Source: Nannochloropsis oceanica
Lineage: Eukaryota > Sar > Eustigmatophyceae > Eustigmatales > Monodopsidaceae
Direction: 5' to 3'
NCBI GenBank assembly: GCA_004519485.1
Contig: CP038131.1
Span: 1,127,001-1,191,000 of the forward strand
Length of the DNA stretch: 64,000 nucleotides
This document shows, in pieces, positions 41,043-53,373 of this stretch (positions are counted from its first letter, which is position 1; every line of letters begins with the position of its first letter). A program made the translations under genes and the position numbers. Under the pieces are notes generated by a model. It was given only the letters and a program-made list of their open reading frames with translations. It was not told the origin of the DNA and searched no databases.

Positions 41043-41393
41043 TCTTATCCATCTAGCGATTTTCGTCAGCCTGCTTATGCAATATCCCACCCACCCAAAG
41101 ACCCAACATCGGTACCTGCTGCTGTCGCTGCTGCTGCTGTGACTTCGGCTAAACGCCAGTGGTGCCATTGAAAAGCGTCGATGCTGGGCGCTCTGTCCAG
41201 GTTTTATATGCACCATGATGTGCTGAGATGTCCTCGCATCCTCTCCACCAAGAGGCACAAGATCAGGCAGGCGATAAGTGAAACTTGTAGTGTCGTGTGG
41301 GGAGCACGGGGAGGCAGCGGAGGAGGGGGACGAGGACCTCAAGCTGGTAGAGATTAAGGGCACCCGACTCGGATTGGGAAAGGCAAATGCCAT
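41043..41393 (-). other. Candidate first exon of the DMT transporter
   Basis: An open frame ends KIARWIR at a GTGAGC donor (41042-41041) in the phase needed to join 40848. It has Met codons at 41393 and 41495. The segment is Ser, Pro and Arg rich with AFAFPNP near the Met at 41393, which may be a targeting sequence. No clear signal peptide is seen, so the start remains unsettled. Confidence 0.3.
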
Positions 41394-42098
41394 ACCAGTG
41401 GAGGCGATGCCTCCAGTTCTGGCCCGGCATGCTGAGGAAGATGGGACGGTAGACGGTGACAGGGCACGTGGCGGTGGCGCTGCGGTCGGGTGCATATCTA
41501 CAGGCAGCTTTGGAAGCTTCCAGGGAGTTATGTGGTGGGCACGGCCGTGGAAGACACAAAAGAAGGAAGCCGGAGTTTCAGACAGGACGCTACGTATTGT
41601 CGTTCTATTTGCGTGTGTATGCATGCGTGTGATGGGCGAGGTGAGATGGGTCAACGTGAAGAAGCAAGAAGAGGAGTTGGTCTCGCTGGCCACCTCATCA
41701 TCACGCACGTAACATGCATAGCAACAGCAGACGCTTTCGCTTCTTCATTCCATCCTGATCGCAAAACACGCTAAACAACACTCCATCACTCCTCTACTAC
41801 TGCAGACAGCTGGCATAGCTACCATTTTCTCGTGAGATTCAAGCTTCCTGAGCTGCTCCAGCCTCTCAGCCTCCGCTTGCTTCTTTTTGCTTCTTCGTCG
41901 CCGGGTGTAAGTCGCCGCCGACACTCACAGCAGCCACCACCGCATCAAAACCCGCTCTAAGCCACGTCGTCCCCAGACGATCCACCTGCTACTCCCTCTC
42001 CTCAGCCTCCTAAGCCTGCCCCGCAACCGGAGCACTATCAAGCGACTGACCAAGAAGACGGAGAGCGCCTCCCACCCGATACAGACCCTGCCGGAACA
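41394..42098. other. Upstream region between DMT transporter and TMEM230
   Basis: Divergent pair. No gene is supported apart from possible 5' extension of the transporter exon. It should contain both promoters. Confidence 0.35.
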
Positions 42099-42742
42099 AT
42101 GTACTCTTCCTTCGCCCCCTCTTCAACCAACGCCGCCACCAGCACAAATGCCGCTCAACAAGGCCCGCAAGGCTTCTCACCTTTGGTCGACCCAGCCAAT
42201 TTTGAGATCGATAGCAATGGGGTGCGTCGGAGCAGGCAACGACGACGACCTGGCCGAGGGCCTCCTCCCCCCAAGACAACCCTCGCGGCAGTGCTGATGC
42301 TTGTGGTAGGCACGATATTATTGTGCATCGGTTTGAGCGTGCGATGGCACACGGACCCAAAGGAGAAGGAGCGGGGGCTGGCGATGATCATATTGGGATC
42401 CTTGCGTAAGTTTGGAAGAGGAGGAAGGAGGGAGGGAGGGAGGAAGGGAGGAAGGGGTAAGTGGGCACTTTAACAGACGGTCCGGTTTGATGATCGCTGC
42501 GGTGCGTTTGAATTGTATCCCTTGTTTTCTTGAGCTCCCATGATAATTCAAATTTTGATTGAAATGTTCTCAAAGCAGTGCATAATTCCTTCATCCACTA
42601 CATAGTATTAACCGTTTGAAAACGATACCCACACAAACACGCAGTGTTCATCCCGGGGAGTTACGCGTCTTTTCAGTTGTACGGAGCTTGGGCAGGCTGG
42701 CCGGGGTACTCGTATGCCTATATTCCCTCGTACGACGATTGA
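42099..42742 (+). CDS. TMEM230: TMEM230-family two-span membrane protein
   Basis: Two exons, 42099-42405 and 42645-42742, give 134 aa. The family pattern is complete: PPKTTLAAVLMLVVGTILLC (span 1) preceded by a basic stretch, a short loop, then LAMIILGSLLFIPGSYASFQ (span 2) and the ending GWPGYSYAYIPSYDD, equivalent to the GYSYDDIPDFDD tail of animal TMEM230. The family acts in secretory and synaptic-type vesicle traffic in animals; in an alga an endomembrane role is inferred. The last exon completes span 2, which confirms the splice. Confidence 0.9.
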
Positions 42743-43482
42743 GTGTGGTAGAGGACAATGTAGGGGAGTATATAGGAAGGAATGAAGGAAGTAAGGATAG
42801 AGGGAGATGAGGAGTGAGGAAGGGGGGGAATTTTTGCGAGTGTTTCGGGAGGGACGACGGACCGCCCAGAAAAAGTGTACGAGAGTTTCAACCATTGAAA
42901 AAAGAGAAAACTATTTGGTTCTGATCGGGAGAAGCGATCGAAATTCGGCACGGTGTATTTTAGGAAGGCAGGCCGAAAAGATGCCCGAAAGGCAAGGCAA
43001 CATCGCTCTGCAAAAAGGAAAAAAGACTAAGGAAATATGGACGCGCGCCGTATTAAGGAGATAGGGCCCACTGCCCACGCTTTCAGCTATTATCCCCTTC
43101 CTTGTTTTTCAATCCTTCCTTTTTATGGCCTCTGGACAGACATCAGCGTCTTCTATCTCTTCGTGCTCTGTGTGATACTTGCGCCGTATGTGCCCATCGC
43201 TCGCCCTCCACTGCCTGTTCTTTTATCTTGCTGTGACTGCCCTACTGTGCAACTATGACAAGCTGGTGGAGAAAACAGGGAGGTGATGGAGTTAGTTATG
43301 CAAGGAGAAGTGTTGGAAATGTTGTGGTGCAGGCGTTGGTCATAACCCGAGGGCATGCTGTATGAAGGTGCTATTACGGGCCTGAGGTCATCGAGACCGG
43401 GCTTCCACTTTCCTAAACACTCACCCACCACCTCCACCTCCATAACAAGCACAGCATACAGAAAAATAGCCCGGGTGAAGCG
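42743..43482. other. Intergenic, TMEM230 to SCI1-like gene
   Basis: No gene recognised over 740 bp. It probably contains the TMEM230 3' UTR and the promoter of the next gene. Confidence 0.4.
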
Positions 43483-43893
43483 ATGGGTGGCCGGGAGGAT
43501 GGCGGTGGTAGCAATCGCGACGGTGATGGGAAGAAGATGAAGCGGAGTCGGTCAGGTTCGGAAGAGCACGAAGGAAGGAGCAGCACCAACTCCACAGCCC
43601 ACAAGAAGAGGGAGGAGAAGCAACATTCACGCAATGATGGCAGGGACATGTACGTATTTATATATGCCTTTCTGGTGCCCTGGTTGTTGGAAAGCTGAGA
43701 GCCTGATCCTTCCGCAACAGTTGCTCTTGCTTTTTACCTCCTATCATCAAGTCTCTCGTTTCCAATGCACGATCATTACCCAACCGCATCGTTGCCTTTT
43801 CTACTTTTTTTGGGTACTTTCAATCCACGATCTAACGCACGATTGCTCCTTCCCCCAGTGACTCTTCGTCCTTGCCGTCTTCATCCTCCAAGG

Positions 43894-43926
<33 letters not shown>

Positions 43927-45794
43927 ACAGCGACAACAATGACAGCAGTGATTTCGACACCCGAAAGCAGAAAAAGCGCAAGATGGAGCGGGTACGTTTA
44001 CTTCTCTCCCTATCTATGTGTCTGTCTCCCTATGTCTATGTCTCTGTCTTTGTGGCTGTCTCTGCTTATTTATCCCACCCAACCATATGAGGTACCCTCC
44101 CTCCCATCCTCCCTCCCGCCCTCCCCCCCGCCCTCCCTCCCACCCTACCTTCCCTCTCCCTTCCACCCTCTCTTCCCTCTCCCTCTTCCGACTCCAGAAC
44201 AAGGAAGAAGCCAAGCTCTCGGCTAAAAACCGCAGTGAGACTCAACAGCGTTCACGGATGTGGCAAACAGTGAGCAGCAGCAGCGAAAGTAGTAGTAGCA
44301 GCAGCGGTGGCGGCGGTAGTAGCAGTGGCAGCAGGAGTGAGAGTGAGGAGGAAGAGGGGCAGAAGGGAGAGACCCGGAAAGAAATGCGGAAGGAGGGCAT
44401 TGAGGAGGCAAGTGGAGAGGATAGAGGGCTGCGAGGAAGGGAGAAAGAGGGGGAGGAGGAAGAACAAGGAGAGGAGGAGGAGGAGAGGAAGGCAGCGAAG
44501 AAACGAAGGCGGGAGAGAAAGGAGCGGAGGAGGAGGAAGGAGGAGAGGAAGAAGAGAAGGAGGAAGGAAAAGAAGAAGGAGAGCAAGAAGCACAAAAAGA
44601 AGTCGGACCATGAAAAGAAGAGAAAGAGGAAGGACAAGAGGGATGCGAAGGTCAAAGGGAAGAAGAAGAGGAGTAAGAGGGAGGAACCTCCTCCTGTCCC
44701 CGGGGCTGTAGACATGAACCAGTACGGAAAATTTGGCATCATCAGGGTGAGGAGAGAGGGAGGGAGGGAGGGAGGGAGGGAGGGGAGGAGAGAGGGAGCG
44801 GGGCCGGTGAGACTTGTCCCTCTTGCTTCGAAGCACTGCGATCGATCGATATCTATGCGCGATTATCCATTCACAGCCCTCCCTCCCTCCCTCCCTCCTT
44901 CCCTTTTCCCCTCCTTCCCTCGTTTCCCCCTCCCTCCCTCCCTCCCTCCCTCCCTTCCTCAGGAATCGGACTTTCATCGAAAGAAGAACGACTTCGAGGT
45001 CTGGTGCCAGGAGATTCAAAATTTGCCCGAGATTCCCCGCAATCACCACGAGGCCCTGAGGCTGTTTCGGTACTATATGGAGGTAGGAGGGAGTGAAGGA
45101 GAGAGGAAGGAAGGAAGGAAGGGAGGGAGGGAGGGAGGGAGGGAGGGAAGGAGGGAGGGAGGGAGGGAGGGAGGGAGGGAGGGAGGAGGAACCAAAAGAA
45201 CAGAGCTATGTGAGGAATTGACCTGTCCCTGTCTTTCTCCCTTTCTCCCTCCCTCCCTCCCACCCTCCCTTCATCAGGACTATAACACTGCCACGTTCCC
45301 CCACCCTAAGTATTATAATGTGGAGGCGTTTGAGATGGACGAATACAAGAAAGGGCAGCTGAAGGCCGCCTACAAGGAAGGGAGGGAGGGAGGGGTGTTC
45401 AACGACGAGGAGGAGCGGCGGATGGAGGCGAGGAAGGGAGGGAAGGAGGAGGAGAAGGCGAACTTGCAGTGGGCTCTCAAGATGATGAGTAAGGAGAAGA
45501 GGGAGGCGCTGAAGGAGGAAGACCTCCTCCGGGCCAAGATGCAGCAGGCGTACAAGGTCGGGAGGGAGGGAGGGAGGGAGGGAGGGAGGGATGGGGAGGC
45601 AAGCGATCGGATTAAATTGAACGCGAACGTGTACTCATCGTTGTCCTTCCCTCCCTCCCTCCCTGCCTCCTTCCCTCCCTCCCTCCCTCCCTCTCTCCCT
45701 TGCCTCTTCACAGGCTGGGGACCAGGCAACCGTCAAGAAAATTGAACGGGCGTTGATGACGGAAGAGGAAAGGGAGAAGGCCAAATATAGGTAG
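43483..45794 (+). CDS. SCI1-like Lys/Ser-rich nuclear protein
   Basis: Six exons: 43483-43649, 43859-43991, 44198-44746, 44963-45082, 45278-45556, 45714-45794; phases join into 442 aa. The first 250 residues are Ser/Asp/Glu tracts followed by a very basic Lys/Arg block, as in nuclear and splicing proteins. A conserved domain follows, spread over exons 3-5: NQYGKFGIIR, ESDFHRKKNDFEVWCQEI, then DYNTATFPHPKYYNVEAFE. That order resembles the style-cell-cycle-inhibitor-1 (SCI1) family and related eukaryotic proteins of poorly known nuclear function. The C-terminal tail is helical and charged and ends KIERALMTEEEREKAKYR. Introns 3-5 all have GGGA/TCCC arms, and part of the repeat (KEGREGG) is coding in exon 5. 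Confidence 0.7.
45083..45277 (+). repeat. Inverted-repeat intron (SCI1-like intron 4)
   Basis: The (GGGA)n arm spans about 45110-45185, directly downstream of the GTAGGA donor; the shorter (TCCC)n arm precedes TTCATCAG. Phase 0. Confidence 0.75.
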
Positions 45795-46798
45795 GGAGGG
45801 GAGAAGGGAGGGGCTTCCCCGGGGAAGGACGAGGGGATGGCTGGAAGTCAAGTGGGGAGGGAAGGGAAGGAGGGAAGGAGGGAAGGAGGGAAGGAGGGAG
45901 GGAAGGAGGGGGGCAGGGAGAAGCGGAGAAGCACTGGAAGCAAGTACTTATGAGTAAAAAGTGGGAAGAGGAAGAGGCATGCGATGAAAAGGCCCACGGC
46001 TAGCACATATATACAGCGGGGTGGATGATCTGATGTACTTCCTTTCGACTTCTTTTCCTCTTCTTCTTGCATTTCCTTCTCTTCTTCTTCTTTCTCCTTT
46101 TCTTCTCTTCTTACTTTTTATCCCTTTCTTCCTCTTCTTTTTCCTCTTCTTTTTCTTCTTCTTCTTCCCTTTCTTCTTATTTTTGGCTTCAGGCATGCAC
46201 TTGCCTTCTCTTCTCCTCTCCCTTCATTCGTTCTCTGCATTGTTGCTCTATCCCCCTTGTCCTTCTCTCCCGTCACATCTCTCTCTCTCTCTTTCTCGCA
46301 CACGTAGACATTCTCCCTCCCTCCTACCTATCTCCATCTCTCCACTCTATCCCTCCCCATCTACAGCTTCCTCCCTTCGTTTCCCACTCGTCTTCCTTCC
46401 CTTCTTCACAGGGACATGGACTTTTGAATTCCCCCTCCCTCCCCCTCACTCCCTCCCTCTCCCTCCCGTTTCCCGCCTCTTTCTTTGCCTTTCTTTCTTC
46501 CCGAGAGTCAAGGCCCCGTTCCGTTTTTGGTTTATATTTCTGCCCATACTTTTGATTGTAACGTAAACACGCCGGGGGAAAACACAATACAGGAGGCAGA
46601 AGAAGAGGGACAGTTCACCTGTCCTTGAGCTCAGGTGGTGCATCTTTCCTCGGTTACTCTCTCCCTCTTTCGACCACCCTGCCCTCTTCGCGCCATTTCG
46701 ACCTCGACTCGCCTTCCCCTCCACCACGTCAGTTACCCGTTCTCATCTCCCTCCTCCTCCACCACATCACCATCCTCTTTCGACCCCTCCTATCCTCC
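45795..46798. other. Convergent intergenic, SCI1-like to bZIP
   Basis: One kilobase without a supported gene. 45860-45910 is (GGGA/AGGG)-rich and 46040-46190 is an almost pure CT tract (TTC/TTCC units). Probably 3' UTRs of both genes. Confidence 0.45.
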
Positions 46799-47835
46799 TT
46801 ATGCCGCCCCCACCATCCGCAGCCTCTCCCCTCCTTCCACAGCGTCACCACTTTCCTTTAACCCCCCCAAAATCATGTTCGGGTGCGGCAAAAAGAAGTC
46901 CACTGCCGCCGAGGATATTGAGCTCCCTAGGTCATGTCCTCCCTCCCCTCCCAGCTCTTGCCCCAGCCTATGCGACTCTTCTTCATTCATCTCTCCCTTC
47001 GCCGCCACAAACCCCATCCCTCCCATGGCTGCCGCTGTAACCATTGGTGCTGCTCCTGCTGTCGCTGCTGTCACCGCTCCTGCTCCTCCTCCCACCCCTC
47101 CTGCAGCCCCACCCAAGGCACTTGCCAACTCGGACGAAGGCAAACGGGTGATGAGCATCTGCCGCAGCAACTCGTTCTGTTCACGCAGGGTGTGATTTTC
47201 ATGGGTCAAGATGAGGACAGATCGCTGCAGCTCTTCCAAACGTCGCTTTTTGCGCTTGCGGGATTCCTGTGGAGAAGAAAGGGGAGGGAGGGAGGGAGGG
47301 AGGGAGGGGAAAAAGACTGAGACACGAGAAATAAAGTAGAGAGCGCAATGCGTGCTTGAGTGTGGGGGGCGGCTTATAAGTATGCCTGCCTCCTTTTCTT
47401 CCTCCACCAAACACTGCGTACGGAAACTGCATGCACACGTCTACGTACCCTCGAAGCTAAACGGTTCAGCTCCAACTTCTTCTGACGCTTGTCGTCCGAT
47501 GCTCCCTGGGCGCGACTGCTGGCAATTCGTTTCCGTGTGCCGGCAACGGCACCAACTGACACATTCACTGCCGCCGTACCCGTCGTTGTGGTCGTCGCCG
47601 TGGTGCCAGCGGTGTCGGTTGTGGTGCTCGAAGAGCAGGCCGGAAAGGAGGAGCTGTAGGACTGCGAAAAGCCCTGACCCTCCCCACTTTCCTCGTCGTC
47701 TTCCTCTTCGTGGCCCCGTACCGACGAGGTCCCAGACCCCATGTCGGTCATGCTATTCGACAGGGAGGAAGTCTCCGCCTTGGGCAAATAATCGAAGATC
47801 CCTAAGCTCTGATCGAGCGACGCAGCCATGTTCAT
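46799..47835 (-). CDS. bZIP transcription factor
   Basis: Two exons in coding order, 47835-47449 and 47266-46799, give 284 aa. The basic region reads KLELNRLASRESRKRKKRRL, with the invariant Asn and Arg (N-x7-R), followed by a leucine-zipper heptad run LEELQRSVLILTHENHTLRE and QNELLRQML. The intron falls inside the basic region, between LASR and ESRKRK. The N-terminal part is acidic and Ser/Thr rich, a plausible activation region; the C-terminal part is Ala/Gly rich. The start is taken at MNMAASLDQSL; further in-frame Met codons lie up to 47994. Target genes cannot be inferred. Confidence 0.88.
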
Positions 47836-48718
47836 TGGGAAGGGCTCTGTGTGCGTGTGTTGGGGGGAAGGGCATGTGTCGAGAGTGAGGAGGCCTACAG
47901 GTTGTGACATAAGAATGGGAGAGCAAGCCATAGTTAGCAAGCGGAAGTAGAGCGGAAGGGAAATGTACGAGGGGAGATGTCCGAGCCGGTGCATTTTTTA
48001 GAGTTTTTATGTCCGTAAGGCTTGGTCAGCGCCTGTAAAGGCGTGATGGCTGAGGCAGGCAAAGATATATACGATTGAATATGCCTTTATTTCCCTACGT
48101 CTGTCGATCGATCCATTCTGCGGCCGTAAGGCGAGCTACCAAAGCGAGAGGCATCTACTGGTCCAAGGCAGGAGAGAAAGTCTCCTCGCTCTGAAAGTAA
48201 AATTAGAAGAGGAAGGAGACCGCTTGTCTTGCTTGATAAGCCAGCAGATAGACCATTAACTCTTCTAGATATAGATTTCTTGTTTTACAAAGGCATTATA
48301 GGCTCGGGACACATGATTCGGGAGTACACAGGCTCCAGTGGGTGGACGTTGTATTTTTGGGGACACGGAAAGACGCAGGGAGACGTTGAGCCAACGGCTG
48401 GGGCGAGCCGGCCCAACGTCGAACTTTTTGAATGCCATGGACTGTACCAAGTACTCTTGTGTGAAATTTGCTCAATTTTACGTGCTTAAAAAGCGAATGA
48501 TCGATATACTTTAAAATTTTAACACATCATACTGTGTATCCCTTGCTTCCTTTTACAACTCTTTGGTACAAATCCTAGAGACTGCAAACCGCCAAGAACG
48601 GGGATAAGGCGCGAGCCGTCTCGTCGGCATCATCTCAGTCACAGCACCACCCACGGCCAGGCGAAAACGTCCTCGCCTGTAGCGTTCAATGCTCTCCGCG
48701 ACTTACTGCTGTTGTGTA
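47836..48718. promoter_or_regulatory. Divergent upstream region, bZIP and ferredoxin-like genes
   Basis: An 883-bp head-to-head region. On the minus strand TATATA at about 48066-48071 lies about 230 bases before the bZIP ATG. No gene is supported within; a frame at 48229-48489 lacks any family feature. Confidence 0.4.
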
Positions 48719-49958
48719 ATGCTCACCATCAGCGTTGCTGCTCGGGCCTCCTTGTCCACCAACACCATGAGACGAACACTCCTTCTTCGTCCGTCGTCCC
48801 TTGCCACTGCCGCCTTTACAACTACCACCACTACCACCACCACCAACCCCACGATAAGGCGGCGTCGTCTCCTTCGCCGTCGGGCCGTCAACCCCGAAGC
48901 AACCATGGCTGGTACTGTCAAGTTGTATGATCGACATGTACGTTTTGGATATTCCTTTTCTCGTCCTTTGGGATTTGTTTCCGGCGCTAAGCCTCCCATT
49001 CACATACATAGGTCTTCGTCTTGGATCCCGTGCGTGGCCACGAGCTCTGGCCGACGCACGTGGAAGAGTCGTCTTTCTTGCTGATCGCCGACTACAAGAA
49101 AGCACAAAAAGCGCTCACGGCGGCGGCCGGCGCCGCGGGGACGGTTGGGAAAATGTTCACGCTTAAATTCACCGTCGCCGAGGCCTTGGGCCATGCGTTG
49201 GCCGCCCCCAGTGATGGTATGTGAACTGGATCTGTTAAACTCAACGATTCCTCTCTGGAAATGATCCCTCGCGCATCTAGTTCTTCGGGGGGATGGGAGG
49301 TAGGAGGGGAGAAAGCTAAGACCGAGACACATCAATCAACTGGACCGTATCACCAAGCACTTACATTTTTCGCTCACTTAATGCCATAATCATCCATCCT
49401 TATTCTTCAGAGGAAAATCCGGCAATAACCTTCAAAGACCATGGCCTGCACACAGTGCTCCTTTTCTCGCCCACGGCCCCCTCCCTCGCCATCCGCGGTC
49501 TCACGAAAGCTGACATTCCAACCCTGGTCAAGCTCCTCGTCACTAAGGAGAACTACTCAGCCGCCCTTCCTTCAGCCCTTCCTTCGCAGGTCATTATCCA
49601 ACCTCTACCCGGCAAGGATCTATTTGTTTGCGCGCATGCCTCGCGGGACATTCGGTGCAAGACCTGTGGGCCACGGCTGGTGGGGTGGTTGAAAGAAGAG
49701 GCTATCAAAGCGGCGAAATCGGGGTCTGGAGAAGACGAAGTAAGGATCTGGCCATCGTCGCATGTGGGAGGACACATGCACGCGGGAAATGTCTTGGTTT
49801 TCCCCAGCGGGGATTGGTATGGCCAGGTGAATGACCCTGCAAAGGCCCAGTTGGTGCTGGAGAAGAAGGGCGTGGAGGACGACCTGAAAAAGTTGTGGCG
49901 GGGTCGCATAGGACTGAATCAAATGCAGCAGGACGAGCTTGTGTCTGAAGGCAATTAA
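48719..49958 (+). CDS. Apd1/Aim32-type thioredoxin-like [2Fe-2S] protein
   Basis: Three exons, 48719-48937, 49012-49216 and 49411-49958, give 323 aa. This is the sucrase/ferredoxin-like family. The cluster-binding signature is complete: a cysteine pair C-x8-C in VCAHASRDIRC and the histidine pair HVGGH in WPSSHVGGHMHAGNVLVF, which in yeast Apd1 and Aim32 hold a [2Fe-2S] cluster by two Cys and two His. The last part, FPSGDWYGQVNDPAKAQLVL, is typical of the thioredoxin-like C-terminal domain. The N-terminus (LSTNTMRRTLLLRPSSLATA and an Arg-rich run) looks like a mitochondrial presequence. The start may be at 48719 or 48767. Redox or oxidative-stress function is inferred. Confidence 0.88.
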
Positions 49959-50519
49959 AAAAGAATGGACATGTGATGAAAGAAAGCAAGAGAACCAAAT
50001 GGGTGGCGCCACTCGAGGTCCGGGAAATAGAGCTGTTGTTTCTTCCCTCATTATATAGAGGCTGTGTTCTCGCCAAAGCCTTTGGCAACGTTTCAAACTG
50101 ACGACGATGAGAGAGCCAGATCTTGGAACATTGGCAGTGTGGAGTGGCGGTGAGTAGCGGTGGTCGTAACCGTCGTGATGTGTGCGTGCGAGGAAAAAAA
50201 ATGGGGTGTGGCCGTCTGGGATATCCGTGTGTCACTCCTTCATGTTTGTCATGTTTGTGCGGCTCTGCGCGCCTCTCCTGATATGACCGATCTGGATCAG
50301 GACGAGGCAGCGACGATTCGAGGGCGGCGTGCGTCGTCGTTGTTGCCTCCGTCTCCAGCCCAGACTGTCGGCCATCTGTTCACGCGCCTTCACACATGCA
50401 AACGCAACAAAAACCACCGTCTCTTGCTCCTGCCATGCTTTTTCCACCAGCATTCTCATTCTTCCGCAAATCCGTCATCACTACAGTCCCCCCAGCACCG
50501 CCTCAAATTCATCACAAAT
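49959..50519 (+). promoter_or_regulatory. Upstream region of pyruvate kinase
   Basis: 561 bp between two genes in the same direction. A TATATAG at 50052-50058 could be a core promoter element with a long leader. The frame is open upstream of the pyruvate kinase ATG, but the extra residues do not match the family. Confidence 0.35.
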
Positions 50520-53373
50520 ATGCCTTCCGCGCCTACTGGACACGTCCTTCGTGAGTCCAACATCACCCTCGACCACATCTTGAATGAGAACAAACAGATT
50601 CGCAAGACCAAAATTGTTTGCACCTTGGGCCCGGCCTGCTGGTCTGTTGAGGGCTTGGGGCAACTAATCGATGCCGGTACGTGGCGTGGTCTGGAAGAAC
50701 GGGACAGGAGAATGTGGGACATGGAAAATATACCCTGGTATAATCGCTGGTTGCGAAAGCATGAGGTGCTCTATGGAGTCCATTGTCACCAGGAGACATA
50801 GAAGGGAGGGTGGGAAAGACAGAGAAAGATCGGCTCGAAAACGAGTCGTCCATCCATTCCCCTGTCAGTCAACGAGTCATAGATGCATGCCACATGTCAC
50901 GCTTGATTTTCTCGTTGCATTTTATATCATCATTCACCAACGACCTATCCATCCATTTACCCACTCACCAGGCATGAACGTGGCCCGTCTCAACTTCTCT
51001 CATGGTGACCACGAGACACATGCCGCCACACTCGACCGCCTCCGCGAGGCCCTCGCCTCCCGCCCCGGTGTACATGTGGGCGTGATGCTCGACACCAAGG
51101 GCCCTGAGATCCGCACAGGATTCTTGGGGAGTGCGAAGACGGTGGAGTACAAGAAGGGGTCGACAGTGGAGATCGTCACGGATTACTCTATGCCCGGTAT
51201 GCCTTGCCTTTGTTCCCCCTCTTCCTCCCCCCCTTCCTCCCTCCCTCCCTCCCTGATTTCTCTGCTTTAGACGCACTGTTCTGCAATTGCTTCTCATGTG
51301 CTCACATCCATCCTCGATGATTGCGTCCGTTTCTTTCCCCTTTCTCAGGAAACAGCGAGATAATCGCTTGCTCCTACGCGGAGCTGCCCGCGACTACCCA
51401 AGTCGGAGCCACTATCCTGGTGGCCGACGGGGCCTTGGTCTTAAAGGTGACGGAAGTGCGCGAATCCTCCGTCATTGCCCAGGTAAGATAGAGATAGAGG
51501 GGGAGGGAGGGTGGGAGGGAGGGAGGGAGGGAGGACATCACACCTTAACCGCCTTGTAAGTTGCCAAGTGGCCAAGTAGTTAATTTGCCACCGCATCTCC
51601 CTTCCTCCCTTCCTCCCCTCCTCCCCTCCTCCCCTCCTTTCTTTCCCCCTCCCTCCCTCCCTCCTCCGTGCTTGCAGGTGCAAAACACCGCCACCATTGG
51701 AGAGCGGAAGAATATGAATCTTCCCGGTGCCATTGTCAACCTCCCCACTCTGACGGAGAAGGACGTCGCGGACCTGACCGATTTTGGGATCCCACAGAAC
51801 GTGGATTTTATTGCCGCCTCGTTTGTGAGGAAGGGCGAAGACATTGATTTTATTCGAAGCGTCTTGGGGGAGCAGGGCGGACACATCAAGATCATCGCCA
51901 AGATCGAGGTAGGTTTTCTGTCCCCCTCCCACCTTCCCTCCCCCCCTCCCTCCCTCCCTCCACTCTCCCTCCCTTCCTTTCCCCATTTATCGATCTCTTT
52001 TCCTCTTGTCTTCGGGACCTTTCACGAGGGCTTCTGCGTCTTTTGTAATCACACCCATCCTAACCGCCTTTTCCTCCCTCCCTCCTTCCCTCCCTCCCTC
52101 CCTCCCTTCCTCCCTCCCTCAGAATCAAGAAGGCTTGAACAACTACGATGATATTTTGACGAAGACGGACGGCATCATGGTGGCCCGTGGCGACTTGGGG
52201 ATGGAGATTCCCCCCGAAAAAGTTTTCTTGGCGCAAAAAATGATGATCAACAAGGCCAACATCCGAGGTATGTCGACTCGGCCCCTGCCTTCATTTCCTC
52301 TCGCCCTCCTTGCCTCCCTCTCTTTTTCCCTTGCCTAAATCTCTTCCTTCCTCTCACCCTGGTTTCCCCTCTTCTCCTTTGTCTCTTCCTCTCCTCGCTC
52401 GCTCGATCTCTTCTTCTTCTCCTTCAGGGAAGCCCGTCATCACCGCCACGCAGATGCTCGAGTCGATGATCAAGAACCCCCGCCCCACCCGCGCTGAGTG
52501 CACGGACGTGGCCAATGCCGTGCTGGACGGGACGGATTGCGTTATGCTTTCGGGCGAGACGGCCAACGGCGACTACCCGGAAGAGGCCGTGAGCATCATG
52601 GCCAAGATTTGCCGGGAAGCAGAGAGCGCGGTGAACTATAACCAAATGTAAGTTGCGTCTTCCCTTTCCTCCCCCTCCCCTCCCTGTCTGGCACGAGATG
52701 GTGCTCCGCTCCTTCCCCTCCATTCCTACCCTCCCCCCTGGCGTCCATCTCACCTTCCCTCCCTCCCTCCCTCCCTCCAGGTCGAACACCATGCGTAACA
52801 CGGTCATGGCGGTAGTGGGGCAGATGGTCGCCCCCGAGTCCGTGGCCTCGTCCTCTGTCAAGACCGCCTTCGACATCAACGCCAAGATGATTGTCGTACT
52901 CACCGAGACGGGCTCCACCCCTCTCCTTATTGCCAAGTACCGTCCTTCCATGCCTATCCTGGCCCTGACGGCCATCCCCGAAACGGCGCGTATGGTGCAG
53001 GTAAACCTACCCTCCCGCTCTCCCTCCCTCTCGCCCTCGTTCCCTTCACTCTTTCTTTCTGCCCTTATCACCCATAAAGCAAGACGCATATCAAGGGCTC
53101 GGAAGAGGATGCTGTCGGTGCCGATCATCCCCCCATTTCACCCCTCTCCGCTCCTTCCCCCCCTCCCTTCCTCCCTCCCTCCAGGGTCTGGTGAAGAACA
53201 GCTATTGTGTCGTCATCGGCTCCATGATCGGCACCGAGAGCATTCTCTTCCGAGCCCTTGATATTGGGCGCGAAAAGGGATGGGTTAAGAGCGGCGACAA
53301 CGTGGTGTGCGTTCACGGCTTCCAAGAGGCAGTGCCGGGGAGCAGCAATATGCTGCGGGTCATGACGGTGTAG
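50520..53373 (+). CDS. PK: Pyruvate kinase
   Basis: Eight exons: 50520-50676, 50972-51196, 51349-51482, 51678-51908, 52123-52267, 52428-52647, 52781-53000, 53185-53373; phases join into 506 aa. It turns phosphoenolpyruvate and ADP into pyruvate and ATP at the end of glycolysis. Family motifs in order: [45 protein letters not shown], the catalytic Lys motif [22 protein letters not shown] with its metal ligands, [34 protein letters not shown], and the C-domain end. Length is normal. No clear targeting peptide, so cytosolic is likely. Intron 3 carries GGGA/TCCC arms; the others have only the pyrimidine tract. Confidence 0.96.

Noticed and set aside
42430-42470. Extension of the TMEM230 frame through GGGAGGGA sequence
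   Set aside because: The GTAAGT donor at 42406 and the phase-matched exon at 42645 restore the second membrane span and the family ending.
48229-48489. 86-codon plus-strand frame between bZIP and the ferredoxin-like gene
   Set aside because: It lacks an ATG at the reported start (TTG), has no domain or targeting feature, and lies in a divergent promoter region.
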